Positions 46,220 to 56,537 of a DNA stretch of 64,000 nt are shown here, piece by piece. The notes beneath the pieces are model-generated. The model ran no database searches, was not told the DNA's origin, and saw only the letters and a program-made list of their open reading frames with translations. The translations under genes and the position numbers were made by a program. Source of the DNA: Rathayibacter tritici (GTDB lineage: Bacteria; Actinomycetota; Actinomycetes; Actinomycetales; Microbacteriaceae); the NCBI RefSeq assembly GCF_002932875.1, contig NZ_PSWS01000062.1, positions 62,001-126,000 on the forward strand. Direction: 5' to 3'. The stretch's first letter is position 1. The number at the start of each line of letters is the position of its first letter.

Positions 46220-46292
46220 CACGATAGACGTGGGCGCCGTACGGCGCAAGAGCGCTGTCGCACCTACCCGGCGCCCGTCAGCTCAGCGCGGA

Positions 46293-47489
46293 TCAGTTCA
46301 GGCGCTCGCCGCGGCAGGTGCTCGCCGCGTCGAGAGCCTCGGCGGCGCCGTCCAGAACCCACTCCGGTAGGGCGCGCGTCGCGAACAAAGCAGCATAGAG
46401 CTGGGCCATCGAATTGTCGGGGTCGAGCCGCAGGGCCTCGTTGAGGTGGAGCGCAGCGAGGCTCGACACTCCGCGCGCCCACCAGCACCACGCGAGCACC
46501 GTGAGCACCGGCGACCGCGCTCCCTCGGGGGCGAGTGCTGCCGCCCGAGCCAGAAGCCGGGTCGCCTGAGTCAGCCGTCCGCGCTCCGGAGCCCGACCGG
46601 TCCCGAGGAGCAGCGCCGACATCTCCTGGTCGTGGTCGTCGCCCGGTCCGGCCAGGAACTCCCGTGCGGCGAGAGAGGACACGCTCTCCCCGGTCTGCGC
46701 GCTGAGGGCTTCGAGCCGCTCCTGGCGGTGCGCCTGCATCGCGCCCACCTCGGCGGTGCGAGCGATCTGCATCGTGACCTGGTCCCGCAGCGGCGGAAAT
46801 TGCAGCATCCGGACGACCAGCCCCTCGCGGCGCACGTCGGGCGGCCCGGTGAGCCAGCGCTCGACGAGCGCCACCGTGTCGCCGAGCAGGGGCGGCCTCC
46901 CGAGCACCTCCCCGACGAGCGCGCGATCGGCCTCAGCGACGGCGGGAAGCACGGAGAGCGCAGCGAGATCGAGCGGCTCGTCAACGACCGCCCGAGCGAA
47001 GACCCCCGTCTCGCTCCGCTCGATCTCGAGGAGCGGCCGCGGCTGTCGGCACTCCTCGGGCTCGGTGTAGCGCCCCCAGCCGTCGCCCGCCACGCAGGCC
47101 ACCGCGACGATCCCGAGCCGGGTGCGCCCGAGACGCCGCAGCACCGCCCGCCCGAGGTCGAGCTGCGGGATGCCCCGCTTCTCGGCGTACCCCGCGGAGG
47201 TGTAGACCACCACCAGCACCGCGGTCGCGCGCGGCATGGTCTCCATCAGTCGAGCGCAACCGCGCGCCAGAGCCTCGACCTCGGCGCGGCGCAATCGCTC
47301 CGGGAGGGGAAGGCGGAAGCCGCCGCCGGCGCGCGTCCCGAGGAACGGCACCACGACTACCGACTCCTCCGGACGGATGCCGATGATGGAGGGGACGGCG
47401 GCGAGGAGATCCTGGATCTCGCTCGCCCGAACAATCTCGGGGTCGCGGCGGCGGGACGAAGGAGTGGAGGTGCGCTGAGGTGATGTCAT
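46293..47489 (-). CDS. DUF4192 domain protein
   Basis: A 398-residue protein of a family restricted mainly to actinobacteria: IVRASEIQDLLAAVPSIIG, RPEESVVVVPFLG, AVLVVVYTSAGYAEKRG. A TPR-like helical end includes AALHLNEALRLDPDNSMAQL. The role is unknown. I take ATG 47489 (MTSPQRTS); the residues before it are not conserved. The C-terminal tail resembles a repeat seen in proteins that count or store small units but cannot be assigned. Confidence 0.82.
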   Translation of the reverse strand: MTSPQRTSTPSSRRRDPEIVRASEIQDLLAAVPSIIGIRPEESVVVVPFLGTRAGGGFRLPLPERLRRAEVEALARGCARLMETMPRATAVLVVVYTSAGYAEKRGIPQLDLGRAVLRRLGRTRLGIVAVACVAGDGWGRYTEPEECRQPRPLLEIERSETGVFARAVVDEPLDLAALSVLPAVAEADRALVGEVLGRPPLLGDTVALVERWLTGPPDVRREGLVVRMLQFPPLRDQVTMQIARTAEVGAMQAHRQERLEALSAQTGESVSSLAAREFLAGPGDDHDQEMSALLLGTGRAPERGRLTQATRLLARAAALAPEGARSPVLTVLAWCWWARGVSSLAALHLNEALRLDPDNSMAQLYAALFATRALPEWVLDGAAEALDAASTCRGERLN

Positions 47490-47599
47490 GACCGACACCC
47501 TGCTCGCCTCGCCGCGAGCGCAGGGGCAGCACAGCCGGATCCGTGGAGAGTCGCGGCGAAGCGATGCCTGTGGAGGAAGGCCTGCGCCCGCCGCCGCTC

Positions 47600-47956
47600 T
47601 CACACCACCGCGGGAGCCGCTCGCAGCACCTTCGCCATCGGCCGCCCCCGGGCGATCTCGTCGATCAGCTTGTCGAGGTATCGGATCCGCTGCATCAACG
47701 GGTCCTCGATCGTCTCAACACGCACTCCGCAGACCACGCCCGTGATCGCCGACGCGTGCGGATGCAGGCGCGCCGCCGCGAAGAACTCCTCGAACGTCGT
47801 CCTGGCCTCGAGGTGCTGCCGCAGCTGCGCGTCCGTGAAGCCCGTGAGCCAGCGCACTGCCTCATCGACCTCGTCCCGGGTACGACCCTTGCGTTCCGCC
47901 TTCGCGACGTAGAGGGGGTGCACGTCCGCGAACGCCACCGAGAAGATCCTGCTCAT
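47600..47956 (-). CDS. DUF2200 family protein
   Basis: A 118-residue protein matching DUF2200: FSVAFADVHPLYVAKAERKG, EAVRWLTGFTDAQLRQHLEA, AITGVVCGVRVETIEDPLMQ. Unknown function, no membrane segments. It begins 113 bases before the amino-acid permease, divergently transcribed. Confidence 0.88.
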   Translation of the reverse strand: MSRIFSVAFADVHPLYVAKAERKGRTRDEVDEAVRWLTGFTDAQLRQHLEARTTFEEFFAAARLHPHASAITGVVCGVRVETIEDPLMQRIRYLDKLIDEIARGRPMAKVLRAAPAVV

Positions 47957-48069
47957 GGCCGGGAAGCGTACTCGCCCGCCGCCCGGCGCGGCAGAGGCGC
48001 CCGCCCCGCTATCCTCCCCAGTGGCCCTCGCGCCTCCACTCCACTCCGAAGCCGACAGAGAGAACCACC

Positions 48070-49518
48070 GTGAGCCTCCTGCGCACCAAGTCCGTCGAGC
48101 AGTCGATCGCCGACACCGACGAGCCCGAGTACAAGCTCAAGAAGTCGCTGTCCGCGCTCGACCTCACGGTCTTCGGCGTCGGAGTCGTCATCGGCGCCGG
48201 CATCTTCACCCTCACGGGTCGCGCCGCGCACGACATCGCCGGCCCCGCGATCGTCCTCAGCTTCGTCGTCGCCGCCTTCGCCTGCGCCCTCGCGGCCATG
48301 TGCTACGCCGAGTTCGCCTCGACGGTGCCCGTCTCGGGGTCGGCCTACACGTTCTCCTACGCCTCGCTCGGCGAGCTCTTCGCCTGGATCATCGGCTGGG
48401 ACCTGATCCTCGAGCTCTTCCTCGGCGCGAGCGTGGTCGCGCAGGGCTGGAGCACCTACCTCAGCTCCCTCCTGGAGCAGCTGGGCGTCTCCCTGCCACC
48501 CGCGCTCGCCAACGGCGGAGTGGTCGATGTGCCCGCGATCCTCCTGGTGCTGGTGCTCGGCGCACTGATGACTCTCGGCATCAAGGAGTCGCTGCGCGTC
48601 AACCTGGTGCTCGTGGCGATCAAACTCTTCATCGTTCTGTTCGTCATCGTCGCGGGTCTGCAGTTCGTCACCATGGACAATTACTCGCCGTTCGTTCCCG
48701 CGGCCGAGCCCTCGCAGTCCGCCTCCGGCCTCACCCAGCCCCTGCTGCAGTTCCTCTCGGGCATCGAGCCCGCGACCTTCGGAGTCGGCGGCATCATCGC
48801 GGGCGCCTCCCTCGTCTTCTTCGCCTACATCGGCTTCGACGTCGTCGCGACCACAGCGGAGGAGACCCGCCGCCCGCAGCGAGACCTGCCCATCGGCATC
48901 ATCGCGTCGCTCATCATCTGCACCGTGCTCTACTGCGCTGTCGCCCTCGTGGTGACCGGGATGGTGCCCTACCGCGAGCTGGACCCCTCCGCTGCGCTCG
49001 CCAATGCCTTCGCCTACCACGGGCAGGCCTGGATGGCGACGGTCATCTCCGCCGGTGCCGTCGCCGGCCTGACCACTGTGGTGCTGACGCTGCTGATCGG
49101 TGCGACCCGCATCATCTTCGCGATGGCCCGCGACGGACTGCTCCCCCGGCGTCTCGCCGCGGTCCACCCGCGCCTGCGCACGCCGTGGTTCACCTCCGTG
49201 GTGGTGACCGTCGTGGTCGCCCTGCTCGCCGGCCTCACCCCGATCGGCGTGCTCGAGGAGATGGTCAACATCGGCACGCTCTCGGCGTTCGTGCTGGTCT
49301 CGGTCGGTGTCGTCGTCCTCCGCCGCAAGCGTCCTGACCTGAAGCGGGGCTTCCGGGTGCCGCTGAACCCGTGGCTCCCGCTCTTGTCGGCGCTGATCTG
49401 CGCCTACCTGATGCTCAACCTCTCGATCGAGACCTGGCTGCGCTTCCTGATCTGGCTGGCCGTCGGCTTCGGGATCTACTTCACGTACTCGCGCAGCCAC
49501 GCGAAAATCGGGCGGTAG
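48070..49518 (+). CDS. APC-family amino acid permease (CAT type)
   Basis: A 482-residue inner-membrane transporter with about twelve to thirteen helices and the APC hallmarks GVGVVIGAGIFTLTGRAAHD (helix 1 unwound region) and GFDVVATTAEETRRPQRDLP. The cationic amino acid transporter group is the best fit. GTG start at 48070. It is convergent with jetC: the stop lies three bases from the end of jetC, in the place where jetD usually lies in Wadjet operons. Confidence 0.9.
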   Translation: MSLLRTKSVEQSIADTDEPEYKLKKSLSALDLTVFGVGVVIGAGIFTLTGRAAHDIAGPAIVLSFVVAAFACALAAMCYAEFASTVPVSGSAYTFSYASLGELFAWIIGWDLILELFLGASVVAQGWSTYLSSLLEQLGVSLPPALANGGVVDVPAILLVLVLGALMTLGIKESLRVNLVLVAIKLFIVLFVIVAGLQFVTMDNYSPFVPAAEPSQSASGLTQPLLQFLSGIEPATFGVGGIIAGASLVFFAYIGFDVVATTAEETRRPQRDLPIGIIASLIICTVLYCAVALVVTGMVPYRELDPSAALANAFAYHGQAWMATVISAGAVAGLTTVVLTLLIGATRIIFAMARDGLLPRRLAAVHPRLRTPWFTSVVVTVVVALLAGLTPIGVLEEMVNIGTLSAFVLVSVGVVVLRRKRPDLKRGFRVPLNPWLPLLSALICAYLMLNLSIETWLRFLIWLAVGFGIYFTYSRSHAKIGR

Positions 49519-49521
49519 CAC

Positions 49522-52500
49522 TCAGTCGGCCAGGCCCACCTTGGGCCTGGCCCACGAGCGCCCACGGGTGTCCTTGAGGATGTCGTACTCGACCTCGACG
49601 TGCGGTTCGATGGCGCTGTACTTATCGTTCGGGGCGCCGATGACGAGCTGGAAGCCGAGTCCCCGCCACGCACCGATCGCGCGCGCGGTGAAGTGGGCGT
49701 CCGCCTTGATCAGTGCCTCGTCCAGGAAGACCGGGGCGTAGCGGGGGCGGTCGGCGCCCGCGTCCCCGAGCTGGTAGCGCAACGCTGCTCCGACGATGAA
49801 CGCGATCAGCTCCTGCGACTCACCACCGGACTTCTCGCCGATGTGGTCGTAGAGCGCGACGTGCGCGCGGGTGAGGGCATCGACGCGCTCGGCGCTGACG
49901 CGGACGTGATTGCGCACGTCGACGAGGTCGCCGAAGTCGGGCGCGGTGCGCCGCAGCCGCTGAATGAGCCGCGACATGCGTCGGTAGACCTGCTCCCGCT
50001 CCTCCTCCGTCGCCACGGCCTGAATCTGCGCGCGCACCTCGCGAAGTTCGCGCCGGAAGCGGCGGCGCACCTCCGACTGGTTCTCGCGGGTGGTGATCTG
50101 GAGGCGGTGCCCGTCGTCGTAGAACGGCAGATCCTGCATGATCACGTTGATCGGCTCGATGCGCTCGCGGATCTCTCTGAGGGAGCGGCCAAGCGTGGAG
50201 TCGAAGCTGGTCAGGTCGTTGCCGGAGAGGGTGAGGAGGCTGTCGCGCCACTCGGACTCGAGCCGGTGCAGACCGCTGGTCTCGAGCGCGTCGAGCAGGC
50301 GCTCGAAGTCGCCCGCGGAGGCCTCGGGATCGACGATCAGATTCGGGTTCGGCCAGCGGTCGAGGAAGCCGGCCATGATCCGGCCGGCGCTCTCCCGCTG
50401 CTGCTCGTGCGCCTGCGCGGCGGAGCGGCGGTCCTCCTCTAGCCGCTGCGCCGCCGAGGCGAGCGCGGCGTCGAAGCGGACCAGCACGTCCGAGGCGCTG
50501 CCGGACGCGGCTGCCTCGGTCAGTGTGAAGCGGGCGTCGAGGAAAGCGCACTCGTCGTCCTGCAGCTCGCGTCCGGCCCGCTCCGCCGCGTCGAGGGTTG
50601 CCTGACTCGCGTCGACGTCGTCGACCACCACGGCCCACTCCGCCTCGATCCGCTCGCGCTCCACGCTCGCCCGGGCGATCTCCTGTCGCAGCCGCTCCGT
50701 CCGCTCCCGGAGTTCGGCGATCTGCTCCTGCAGTCGCGCCAGCTCGGGGTTCGCCTCCGCCACCTCCCCGAGAACCGCGGTCCAGCGCTCCTGCTCCGCG
50801 ACGAGCGAATCGACGTCGACCTGGTCCCACGAGACGCGGGTGATGCGGGCGAAACGGGTGAGACGGTCCTCGATCGCATCGAGCGCCTCCTCCGCGACTC
50901 GGGACGCCGCTGTTGCCGCCGTGCTGCGAGCCCGCGCCGTCTCGACGAGTGCGCTCAGCTCGCGCAGCCTCCGCGCATTCGAGAAGCCCAGGACGCTCGC
51001 CGCGCCGTGGCCGCCGTGCGCACCGCGCTGGCCCTGCGAGAGCTGACCGGAGAGAGTGAGCGCCAGACGGTGCCGCCCCAGCTCGTCCGCGTGGTCGACG
51101 CAGACGAAGCCGAAGCGGTCCTCCAGGCGGTCCTGCAGCCAGCCGGCGAAGGGCGTGGAGCGGTAGTCGAGACGACCGGGCAGCGTCGATGAGTCGAGGC
51201 CGCGCACCTCCTCGAGGCCGGTCTGCACGCCCTCGTAGCGGAGGCGGACCGGGAGCCGCACCGCATCGATCGCGGTGCGGAAGCGATCCAGGTGGGCGAC
51301 GTCGAGCAGGAGCGTCGTCGCGAAGCCGCCGAGGGCAAGGCTGAACGCCTCTCGCCACGGCTCGAACTCGCTCCGTACCTCGACGAGCTCTCCCACGTAG
51401 GGCAGGTCCTCGGCCGAGAGGCCCGCTGCACGGGCGATCACCTCGCGCGCCTCGTGCAGCGGTCTCGGAATGCTGTCGTGATGCTGCGAGGCAGCGCGCT
51501 CCTCCGCCTCGAGCTCGGCGAGTTCGCGGGCGGCCGCCGTGCGCTGCGTCATCGCCTCCGAGTACGTCGCGCGGGCGTCGCGCTTCGCCTCGGCCGCGCC
51601 CGCGGCGTCGGAGGCGCGCGCGAGGACACCCTCGAAAGCCTCGCGGGTGGTCTCCTCACCCAGCGCACGCAGATCCTCGTCGAGCCGAACCCTGCTGTCG
51701 CGCACCGTCTCGAGCCGCCGCTGCACCTCGCGGAGTTCGCGCTGCGCCGTCTCGAGCCGATCGCCGCCGGAGGCCCGTAGCACCTCGGCCAGAGCGTCCC
51801 GCTCCGACTCCGCTGCCCCGGCCAGGGCATGCTTCTCGCGCAGCACCGCGTCGACGAAGCGCGTGCGCTCGCGCAGTTCGGCCTCGACATCGCGGAGGAG
51901 GCCGAGGCGCTTCTCCGCCCGCCACACGGCGGCCGGCGAGCCCGGGGCGTCGAGGTCGCCCAGGGCGTCGATCAGCCGCACGCGCTCGGCCGAGGCGGCG
52001 ATGCGCAGGCGCAGGCCCCGCAGCGGCTCGAGTGCGGCGACCTGCTGGCGCGCGGTGAGCATCCGCTGCCGGGTGCCCTCGAGCTCGTCGAAATGGGCCA
52101 CGACCGCGTCGGCCGAGGCGAGGGTCTCGGGCTCTTCGAGCACGAGCCGCTTGTAAAGGTCGTCGACCGTGGTGATCTGCTGCCCGGCCTGGATGCGCGC
52201 GAGCAGGCTCATTGCCTTCGACCCGGCGCCGGCGGCTCCGATGCCGAGCACCGCGTGCAGGCGGGCCGAGAACTCCCGGTCGGTAGCGAGCGGATCCAGG
52301 CCCGCCGCACGCAGCGACGCATCGGAGAAGCGGTGCGCCGCCGCGCCGTCGAGTGCGGCGAGGTCGACCGGGCCCTCAGCGCTCGCGCGGACGCGCACGG
52401 TCTCCTCGAGCACGCGCGCAGCGGCCGGGACGTACCAGGCCCGGACCGCGCTGAAGTGCGAGCCGTCGTGGTCGACCCAGGTCATCGCGACCGCGGTCCA

Positions 52501-52869
52501 GGTGTCGGTGCCGTCCCCGCGCAGGACGCGCATCCTCGTGCCCTCCTCCGTCCGCGACTCATCGAGCTTGCCGCGGGCGTAGGAGAGGATGTTCCGCTGG
52601 TCCTCACCGCGCGGTCGCCCCGTCACTCCGCCGTTGGAGGCGCCATTGAACGGCGTGGTGTGCGGCATCATCAACGCGATGTAGGCGTCCATCAGGGTCG
52701 ACTTGCCGGAGCCGGAGCCGCCGCAGAGCAGGGTGGCGCCGGGCGAGAAGCGGACTCGGTGGGCGCCGTCGTAGCCGCCCCAATTGACCAGCTGCAGGTC
52801 CTCGGCGAGCCACTGCTGTCCGCGGGAGGCGGCGGGGATGAGGCCGAAGAGGGTGTCGAGCATGGTCAT
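49522..52869 (-). CDS. jetC: JetC/MksB-like SMC-type ATPase
   Basis: The motor of a condensin-like complex that loops DNA. The 1115-residue protein has Walker [10 protein letters not shown] at 50-58 and long coiled-coil arms at about 260-480 and 640-900. Between them lies a hinge-like segment, then the signature SGGE at 1014-1017 and Walker B FLDE at 1048-1051 (Glu1051). Matches Wadjet JetC and bacterial MksB. Its ATG overlaps the jetB stop by four bases. The last codons contain a perfect hairpin, and no jetD follows. Confidence 0.9.
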   Translation of the reverse strand: MTMLDTLFGLIPAASRGQQWLAEDLQLVNWGGYDGAHRVRFSPGATLLCGGSGSGKSTLMDAYIALMMPHTTPFNGASNGGVTGRPRGEDQRNILSYARGKLDESRTEEGTRMRVLRGDGTDTWTAVAMTWVDHDGSHFSAVRAWYVPAAARVLEETVRVRASAEGPVDLAALDGAAAHRFSDASLRAAGLDPLATDREFSARLHAVLGIGAAGAGSKAMSLLARIQAGQQITTVDDLYKRLVLEEPETLASADAVVAHFDELEGTRQRMLTARQQVAALEPLRGLRLRIAASAERVRLIDALGDLDAPGSPAAVWRAEKRLGLLRDVEAELRERTRFVDAVLREKHALAGAAESERDALAEVLRASGGDRLETAQRELREVQRRLETVRDSRVRLDEDLRALGEETTREAFEGVLARASDAAGAAEAKRDARATYSEAMTQRTAAARELAELEAEERAASQHHDSIPRPLHEAREVIARAAGLSAEDLPYVGELVEVRSEFEPWREAFSLALGGFATTLLLDVAHLDRFRTAIDAVRLPVRLRYEGVQTGLEEVRGLDSSTLPGRLDYRSTPFAGWLQDRLEDRFGFVCVDHADELGRHRLALTLSGQLSQGQRGAHGGHGAASVLGFSNARRLRELSALVETARARSTAATAASRVAEEALDAIEDRLTRFARITRVSWDQVDVDSLVAEQERWTAVLGEVAEANPELARLQEQIAELRERTERLRQEIARASVERERIEAEWAVVVDDVDASQATLDAAERAGRELQDDECAFLDARFTLTEAAASGSASDVLVRFDAALASAAQRLEEDRRSAAQAHEQQRESAGRIMAGFLDRWPNPNLIVDPEASAGDFERLLDALETSGLHRLESEWRDSLLTLSGNDLTSFDSTLGRSLREIRERIEPINVIMQDLPFYDDGHRLQITTRENQSEVRRRFRRELREVRAQIQAVATEEEREQVYRRMSRLIQRLRRTAPDFGDLVDVRNHVRVSAERVDALTRAHVALYDHIGEKSGGESQELIAFIVGAALRYQLGDAGADRPRYAPVFLDEALIKADAHFTARAIGAWRGLGFQLVIGAPNDKYSAIEPHVEVEYDILKDTRGRSWARPKVGLAD
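49528..49552. terminator. 10-bp hairpin inside the 3' end of jetC
   Basis: GGCCAGGCCC (49528-49537) pairs perfectly with GGGCCTGGCC (49543-49552) around five bases. It codes for the last residues of JetC and begins ten bases after the permease stop, so it can terminate the permease transcript and may be the 3' end of the jet message. Confidence 0.6.
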
Positions 52870-53687
52870 CGGGGGTCGTCCTCCGGGTCGGGGGTGTCAG
52901 CGTCGGGGGTGTCAGCGTCGGGGGTGTCAGCGTCGACGGGATCATCCTCGCCGGGCTCGTCCTCGACGGGCTCCGGATCGCCGGAGTCCGCCTCCTTGGC
53001 GAGCGCCGTGTCGCTCCGCCCCTCCTGGGTCGCCTCATCACTCCGGCGCCCGCGCAGCCAGTCGCTCAGCTCCCGCAGCTTCGGCGCGCTCAGCACGATC
53101 TCCACGATCGGGCTGATCCGGTACCGCCCCGCCGACTCCTCCTCGACGATGCCGTCCCGGCCCAGCCGCTCCAGCGCTTTGCGGACCATCCGCTGCCGAC
53201 GCGCGGTGTCGCGCTCGGCGTCCGCGAAGTAGCTGAGCACCGTCTGCTCGACCTCCTCAACGTCCACCCGCGCCGACGGCTCGCCGGCCGCCGACTCCCG
53301 CTGGTACACGGTGCGCAGGTGCACCAGAACCAGCGTCTCGGCGCGGGTGTAGGGGAGATCGCGCAGCAGCACCGGCATCTCGACCTCGTCGGAGCGCACC
53401 TGCTCCTTGTAGGCGACTCCGCGCTCGTGGTCGACGATCAGCCGCACGAACAGGTCGTTGAGCCGCGACTCGATCAGTTGCCGATGCTCCTGGAGCACGG
53501 CCCACTGCTCCCGGTGCCGGTCGGCGAGGAGGAAACGGCGTTGCAGCACGTGCACGAGCACGCGGCGGACCTCGGTGTCGAGGACGCCGCGGTCGCCGGG
53601 GAAGAGCTCGTCGGGGTCCTCCTCCATCGACACGGGCGCGATGAATGGATCGACGGCGGGCTCGTCGGTTGCCACGGGGTCAGTCAT
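52866..53687 (-). CDS. jetB: JetB/MksE-like protein (DUF4194)
   Basis: The kleisin-associated winged-helix subunit of the complex. The 273-residue protein has the DUF4194 pattern ([59 protein letters not shown]). The tail after residue 210 is very acidic and contains DADTP three times, coded by perfect 15-bp repeats. It overlaps jetA by eight bases and jetC by four, so subunit ratios are set by coupled translation. Confidence 0.88.
   Translation of the reverse strand: MTDPVATDEPAVDPFIAPVSMEEDPDELFPGDRGVLDTEVRRVLVHVLQRRFLLADRHREQWAVLQEHRQLIESRLNDLFVRLIVDHERGVAYKEQVRSDEVEMPVLLRDLPYTRAETLVLVHLRTVYQRESAAGEPSARVDVEEVEQTVLSYFADAERDTARRQRMVRKALERLGRDGIVEEESAGRYRISPIVEIVLSAPKLRELSDWLRGRRSDEATQEGRSDTALAKEADSGDPEPVEDEPGEDDPVDADTPDADTPDADTPDPEDDPR
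52891..52935. repeat. three perfect 15-bp repeats coding (DADTP)3
   Basis: Identical GGGGTGTCAGCGTCG units at 52891, 52906 and 52921. The period is a multiple of three, so unit number can change without a frameshift. They code for the acidic C-terminal tail of JetB. Confidence 0.9.
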
Positions 53688-55152
53688 CGTCGGTCTCCTT
53701 CTCGGTGCGGGCGGTCACGGATCCGAAGGCGAAGCGGCGGGTGGTCCCGTCAGGTCTGCGGGCGCTCACGACGGAGTAGCCCTCGCCGTCGACGAGGCCC
53801 GTGCGGTGCGCGATCTCGAGCAGACCGAGCAGGTCGACGGGCCGTCGCGTCTCCTCCGGAGCCGCGCTGAACGCGTCCCCCAGGTCGAACTCGTCGCCGA
53901 GCTGCGCGACGTAGGCCTCCAGCTCGGCGTAGCGAGGGCCGCCCCAGGCACGACTGTCATCGCCGATGAACTCCGCCGCATCGTCCTCGGCCAGCGGAGC
54001 CGGTCCCCCGGCCGGTCGCACGTCCCCCAGCGTCTGCCGCAGGTGACCGATCCCGGCGACCGGCAGGTGCACCAGCGGTGCGACCGGCGCATCCGGGGAG
54101 ACTCCGCCGGTCCACTCCTGCAGCCCCGCCATCACCTCGCGTAGCAGCTCGTCCACCTGGCGGTCGCGGGCCGGATCGTGGGTGCGGACCTGGCCCGTGA
54201 TGACATGGGAGGCGCGGCGCTGCGCGGTCAGCACCTCCTGGACGCCCAACTCCACCCGGCGGCCGATCGCGCTGAGCTCCGCCCGCTGAGCCGGATCCAT
54301 CAGGCGAGAGAACGGCTGCACGAGCACCGTGTGCAGCTGATCGGCCAGCGCGTCGATCCGCTCGGCGTCGCCGAGAAGCCGGAGCGCTCCAGCGAACGCC
54401 CGGCCCTCGCTGGTGGCCTGCATCACGTGCTGCCCGCGCTCCAGATACTCCCGCAGCACGTCCCCGGTGGGCCGGACGTCACGGCGCAGGTCGGCGACCA
54501 CGTCGCGCTGCATCGCCTTGATCGACTCGGCCACCCTCGCGAAGTCGGCCGGTAGCTCGCGCGCGAGGTGGACCACATTCTCGGCCTCCTCGAGCAGCTG
54601 CTCGTCATCGATCGGCTCGAGACCGGCGCCCTCCTCCAGGGCCCCGATCTCGGCGTCGAGGCGCGCCCGCTCCTCGCGCAGCCGCGCCAACCGGGCCTGC
54701 GGGTCGGGCTCGACGTCCGCGGCCAGGCGCTCGACCGCCTCCAGGAGCGTGCGCACCCGCGAGTTCGAGACCCGCGTACGGCCGCCGCCGGTGCGTCCGG
54801 TGATCTCGAGCGCGCTGACGGCGTGCGCGCTGAGGCGGTAGACCTCCGCCTCCCCGTCGATCTGTGGGACGAGCCAGCCGACGCGGACCCAGTAGCGGCA
54901 GAGCTCGCGCGCCGTGCCGCTCGGCAGCGCCCGCTCCCCCTCGTCGTAGCCGGCCGAGCGCAGCTCCTCCAGCAGCTCGCCGACCTCGGCGTGCGCGTCC
55001 GCCACGGCGACGACGTGCCGGTCGACCGTGAACACGAGCGAGAGGGCGGCGACGACGAACGGCGCGTACCGGCCGTGCAGGAGATCGAGGGTCGGCGTCC
55101 GGAAGGCGCCGAGGGAGCGCAGGTAGGCGGCCTCGGCACGGGAGTTCGACAT
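53680..55152 (-). CDS. jetA: JetA/MksF-like kleisin (DUF3375)
   Basis: The kleisin subunit that bridges the SMC heads. The 490-residue protein belongs to DUF3375: [40 protein letters not shown], a coiled segment ([20 protein letters not shown]), and a C-terminal winged helix ([20 protein letters not shown]). DUF3375 JetA marks Wadjet type I. TGGAGGG precedes the ATG at 55152; a longer frame with Ser-rich leader is rejected. First gene of jetABC. Confidence 0.9.
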   Translation of the reverse strand: MSNSRAEAAYLRSLGAFRTPTLDLLHGRYAPFVVAALSLVFTVDRHVVAVADAHAEVGELLEELRSAGYDEGERALPSGTARELCRYWVRVGWLVPQIDGEAEVYRLSAHAVSALEITGRTGGGRTRVSNSRVRTLLEAVERLAADVEPDPQARLARLREERARLDAEIGALEEGAGLEPIDDEQLLEEAENVVHLARELPADFARVAESIKAMQRDVVADLRRDVRPTGDVLREYLERGQHVMQATSEGRAFAGALRLLGDAERIDALADQLHTVLVQPFSRLMDPAQRAELSAIGRRVELGVQEVLTAQRRASHVITGQVRTHDPARDRQVDELLREVMAGLQEWTGGVSPDAPVAPLVHLPVAGIGHLRQTLGDVRPAGGPAPLAEDDAAEFIGDDSRAWGGPRYAELEAYVAQLGDEFDLGDAFSAAPEETRRPVDLLGLLEIAHRTGLVDGEGYSVVSARRPDGTTRRFAFGSVTARTEKETDDD

Positions 55153-55349
55153 CGCCCTCCAGGATAGGCGGCGGGCCGGAGGTGTGCGGACGATCGCGGC
55201 GGACGCGCCTCCCGCTTGCACCGACCGCCTGGCCGAGGTATGACTCTTCGTCATGTTCTCGTCGCAGCTGTCGCTGTCGCTCGAATTGAGGTCGGATCCA
55301 CTGCGCTCGGCCGGCCCGTCCTGCCCTGGATCGACCACGGAGTTCCCGG

Positions 55350-55676
55350 ATGTCGCTACACACTGAGAACGAGAGCGCGCTGTGGATCGAGTCCTGCACG
55401 GATGAAGAATTCGTTCGCGTGTGCACTATCGCGCACTTCCTGCTCTACCACGGCCCGCACACCGCCTCGGGTCGGTCGATGTCGTATGCCCAAGCGGGTG
55501 CCATTGCCGCCGTCTCCATTCACGAACGTGCCCCGAGGAAGCTCAAGCGACATCGGAGGGACTTCACGCATGCTCTTCCCGACCGGTCCCCGTGGCCGAA
55601 ACGGCGGACCAACGACATCGTCATGGCGGCTCTCCCGACCTACGACGGCGTGAACAGCGACGTCATCGACTTTTGA
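55350..55676 (+). CDS. hypothetical protein
   Basis: A 108-residue protein with no family I know: ALWIESCTDEEFVRVCTIAH at the start, a basic middle (RAPRKLKRHRR) and TYDGVNSDVIDF at the end. GGAG precedes the ATG at 55350. Its base composition is clearly less GC-rich than the neighbours, so it may be acquired DNA. Its end overlaps the convergent DUF3806 gene by 37 bases. Coding status is moderate. Confidence 0.45.
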   Translation: MSLHTENESALWIESCTDEEFVRVCTIAHFLLYHGPHTASGRSMSYAQAGAIAAVSIHERAPRKLKRHRRDFTHALPDRSPWPKRRTNDIVMAALPTYDGVNSDVIDF

Positions 55677-56131
55677 GCCGAATCCCCCGTCGACGCGCGG
55701 AACCACGCTGACCGGATGGCACCGCTCTCCCCCGCCGTCCACCGTTTGGCCACTGCATTCGGCGGGTAGATGAGAGTGCTGGTGGCGGAGTCGTGCACGG
55801 CGAGTTCGGTGCCGTACTCGTCCGTCGCCATGACCCCTCTCATCATCGTCCTCCGCACCAGGTGCTCGCCGAAGACGGTCCCGAGGGCGTTAACCGAGAC
55901 CGTCGGATCACTGGGATTCTCTGCCGGAAAATAGCGCCAGCTCTGCAGAATCAGTTCGTAGAGCGACACGATCTGCGCGATGTCGGCCACCTCCACGCCG
56001 AGGTCGGCCGCGAGCGGGAGATGCCCCGCCATCCAGGTCTTCTCGGCCTCGTTCGGCTCGGAGAACCGCGGCTCGGTCTGAATGAACGCGAGGGGCCGCT
56101 TCGACGCGGGCCGCTGGAAGAACTTCTTCAC
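55640..56131 (-). CDS. DUF3806-like protein
   Basis: A 163-residue protein whose middle fits DUF3806: ALGTVFGEHLVRRTMMRGVM, TDEYGTELAVHD and YPPNAVAKRWTAGE. The domain is often found near immunity or toxin loci but its role is unknown. The GTG at 56131 has AGGA eight bases upstream and a perfect hairpin just beyond. Codon use is less GC-rich than that of neighbouring genes. It lies between the jet operon and tRNA-Pro. Confidence 0.6.
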   Translation of the reverse strand: MKKFFQRPASKRPLAFIQTEPRFSEPNEAEKTWMAGHLPLAADLGVEVADIAQIVSLYELILQSWRYFPAENPSDPTVSVNALGTVFGEHLVRRTMMRGVMATDEYGTELAVHDSATSTLIYPPNAVAKRWTAGESGAIRSAWFRASTGDSAQKSMTSLFTPS

Positions 56132-56144
56132 GGCGAGGATCCTA

Positions 56145-56164
56145 TGCAGGAGCGATCTCCTGCA
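56145..56164. promoter_or_regulatory. 20-bp hairpin upstream of the DUF3806 gene
   Basis: TGCAGGAG-CGAT-CTCCTGCA, a perfect 8-bp stem with four-base loop, 14 bases before the GTG start. Could be an operator or a translation-control hairpin. Confidence 0.4.
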
Positions 56165-56277
56165 GGACTCGCTGGCGTGGATCGAGGTTCGACTGGTCCC
56201 CGTGATCCCGGAGTCGGCCTCGATCCGCAGAGCGAGCCGATCACGCGGCCGCGGCGGGCAAGAGCCCGCACACACAG

Positions 56278-56314
56278 GAAACCCTGACGGCAGTAGCTGC
56301 TCACCAGGGCTTTC
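56278..56314 (-). terminator. probable terminator of tRNA-Pro
   Basis: On the minus strand GAAAGCCCTG pairs with CAGGGTTTC with one bulged base. It begins four bases after the tRNA 3' end. Confidence 0.45.
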
Positions 56315-56317
56315 TCG

Positions 56318-56391
<74 letters not shown>

Positions 56392-56537
56392 TGGCAGTCC
56401 GGGCCGAGGCCCGGGCAACTCGACTACCCTAGCGGATGCCGACGCCGGAAGTGAAAACGAGCGCAACCCGTAGACTCACCTCGCGGAACGCGTCGGCACC
56501 GGCCGATGCGCCGCCGACAACTCGGGAGGCATCAGCA

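Noticed and set aside
49519-49521. JetD gene or remnant downstream of jetC
   Set aside because: Only three bases separate jetC from the permease stop, and no Toprim or DUF2220-like segment appears in either strand nearby.
55216-55653. 145-codon plus-strand frame overlapping the hypothetical gene at 55350
   Set aside because: Different frame from the better-supported gene, no ribosome site, and low-complexity Arg/Ser/Pro composition.
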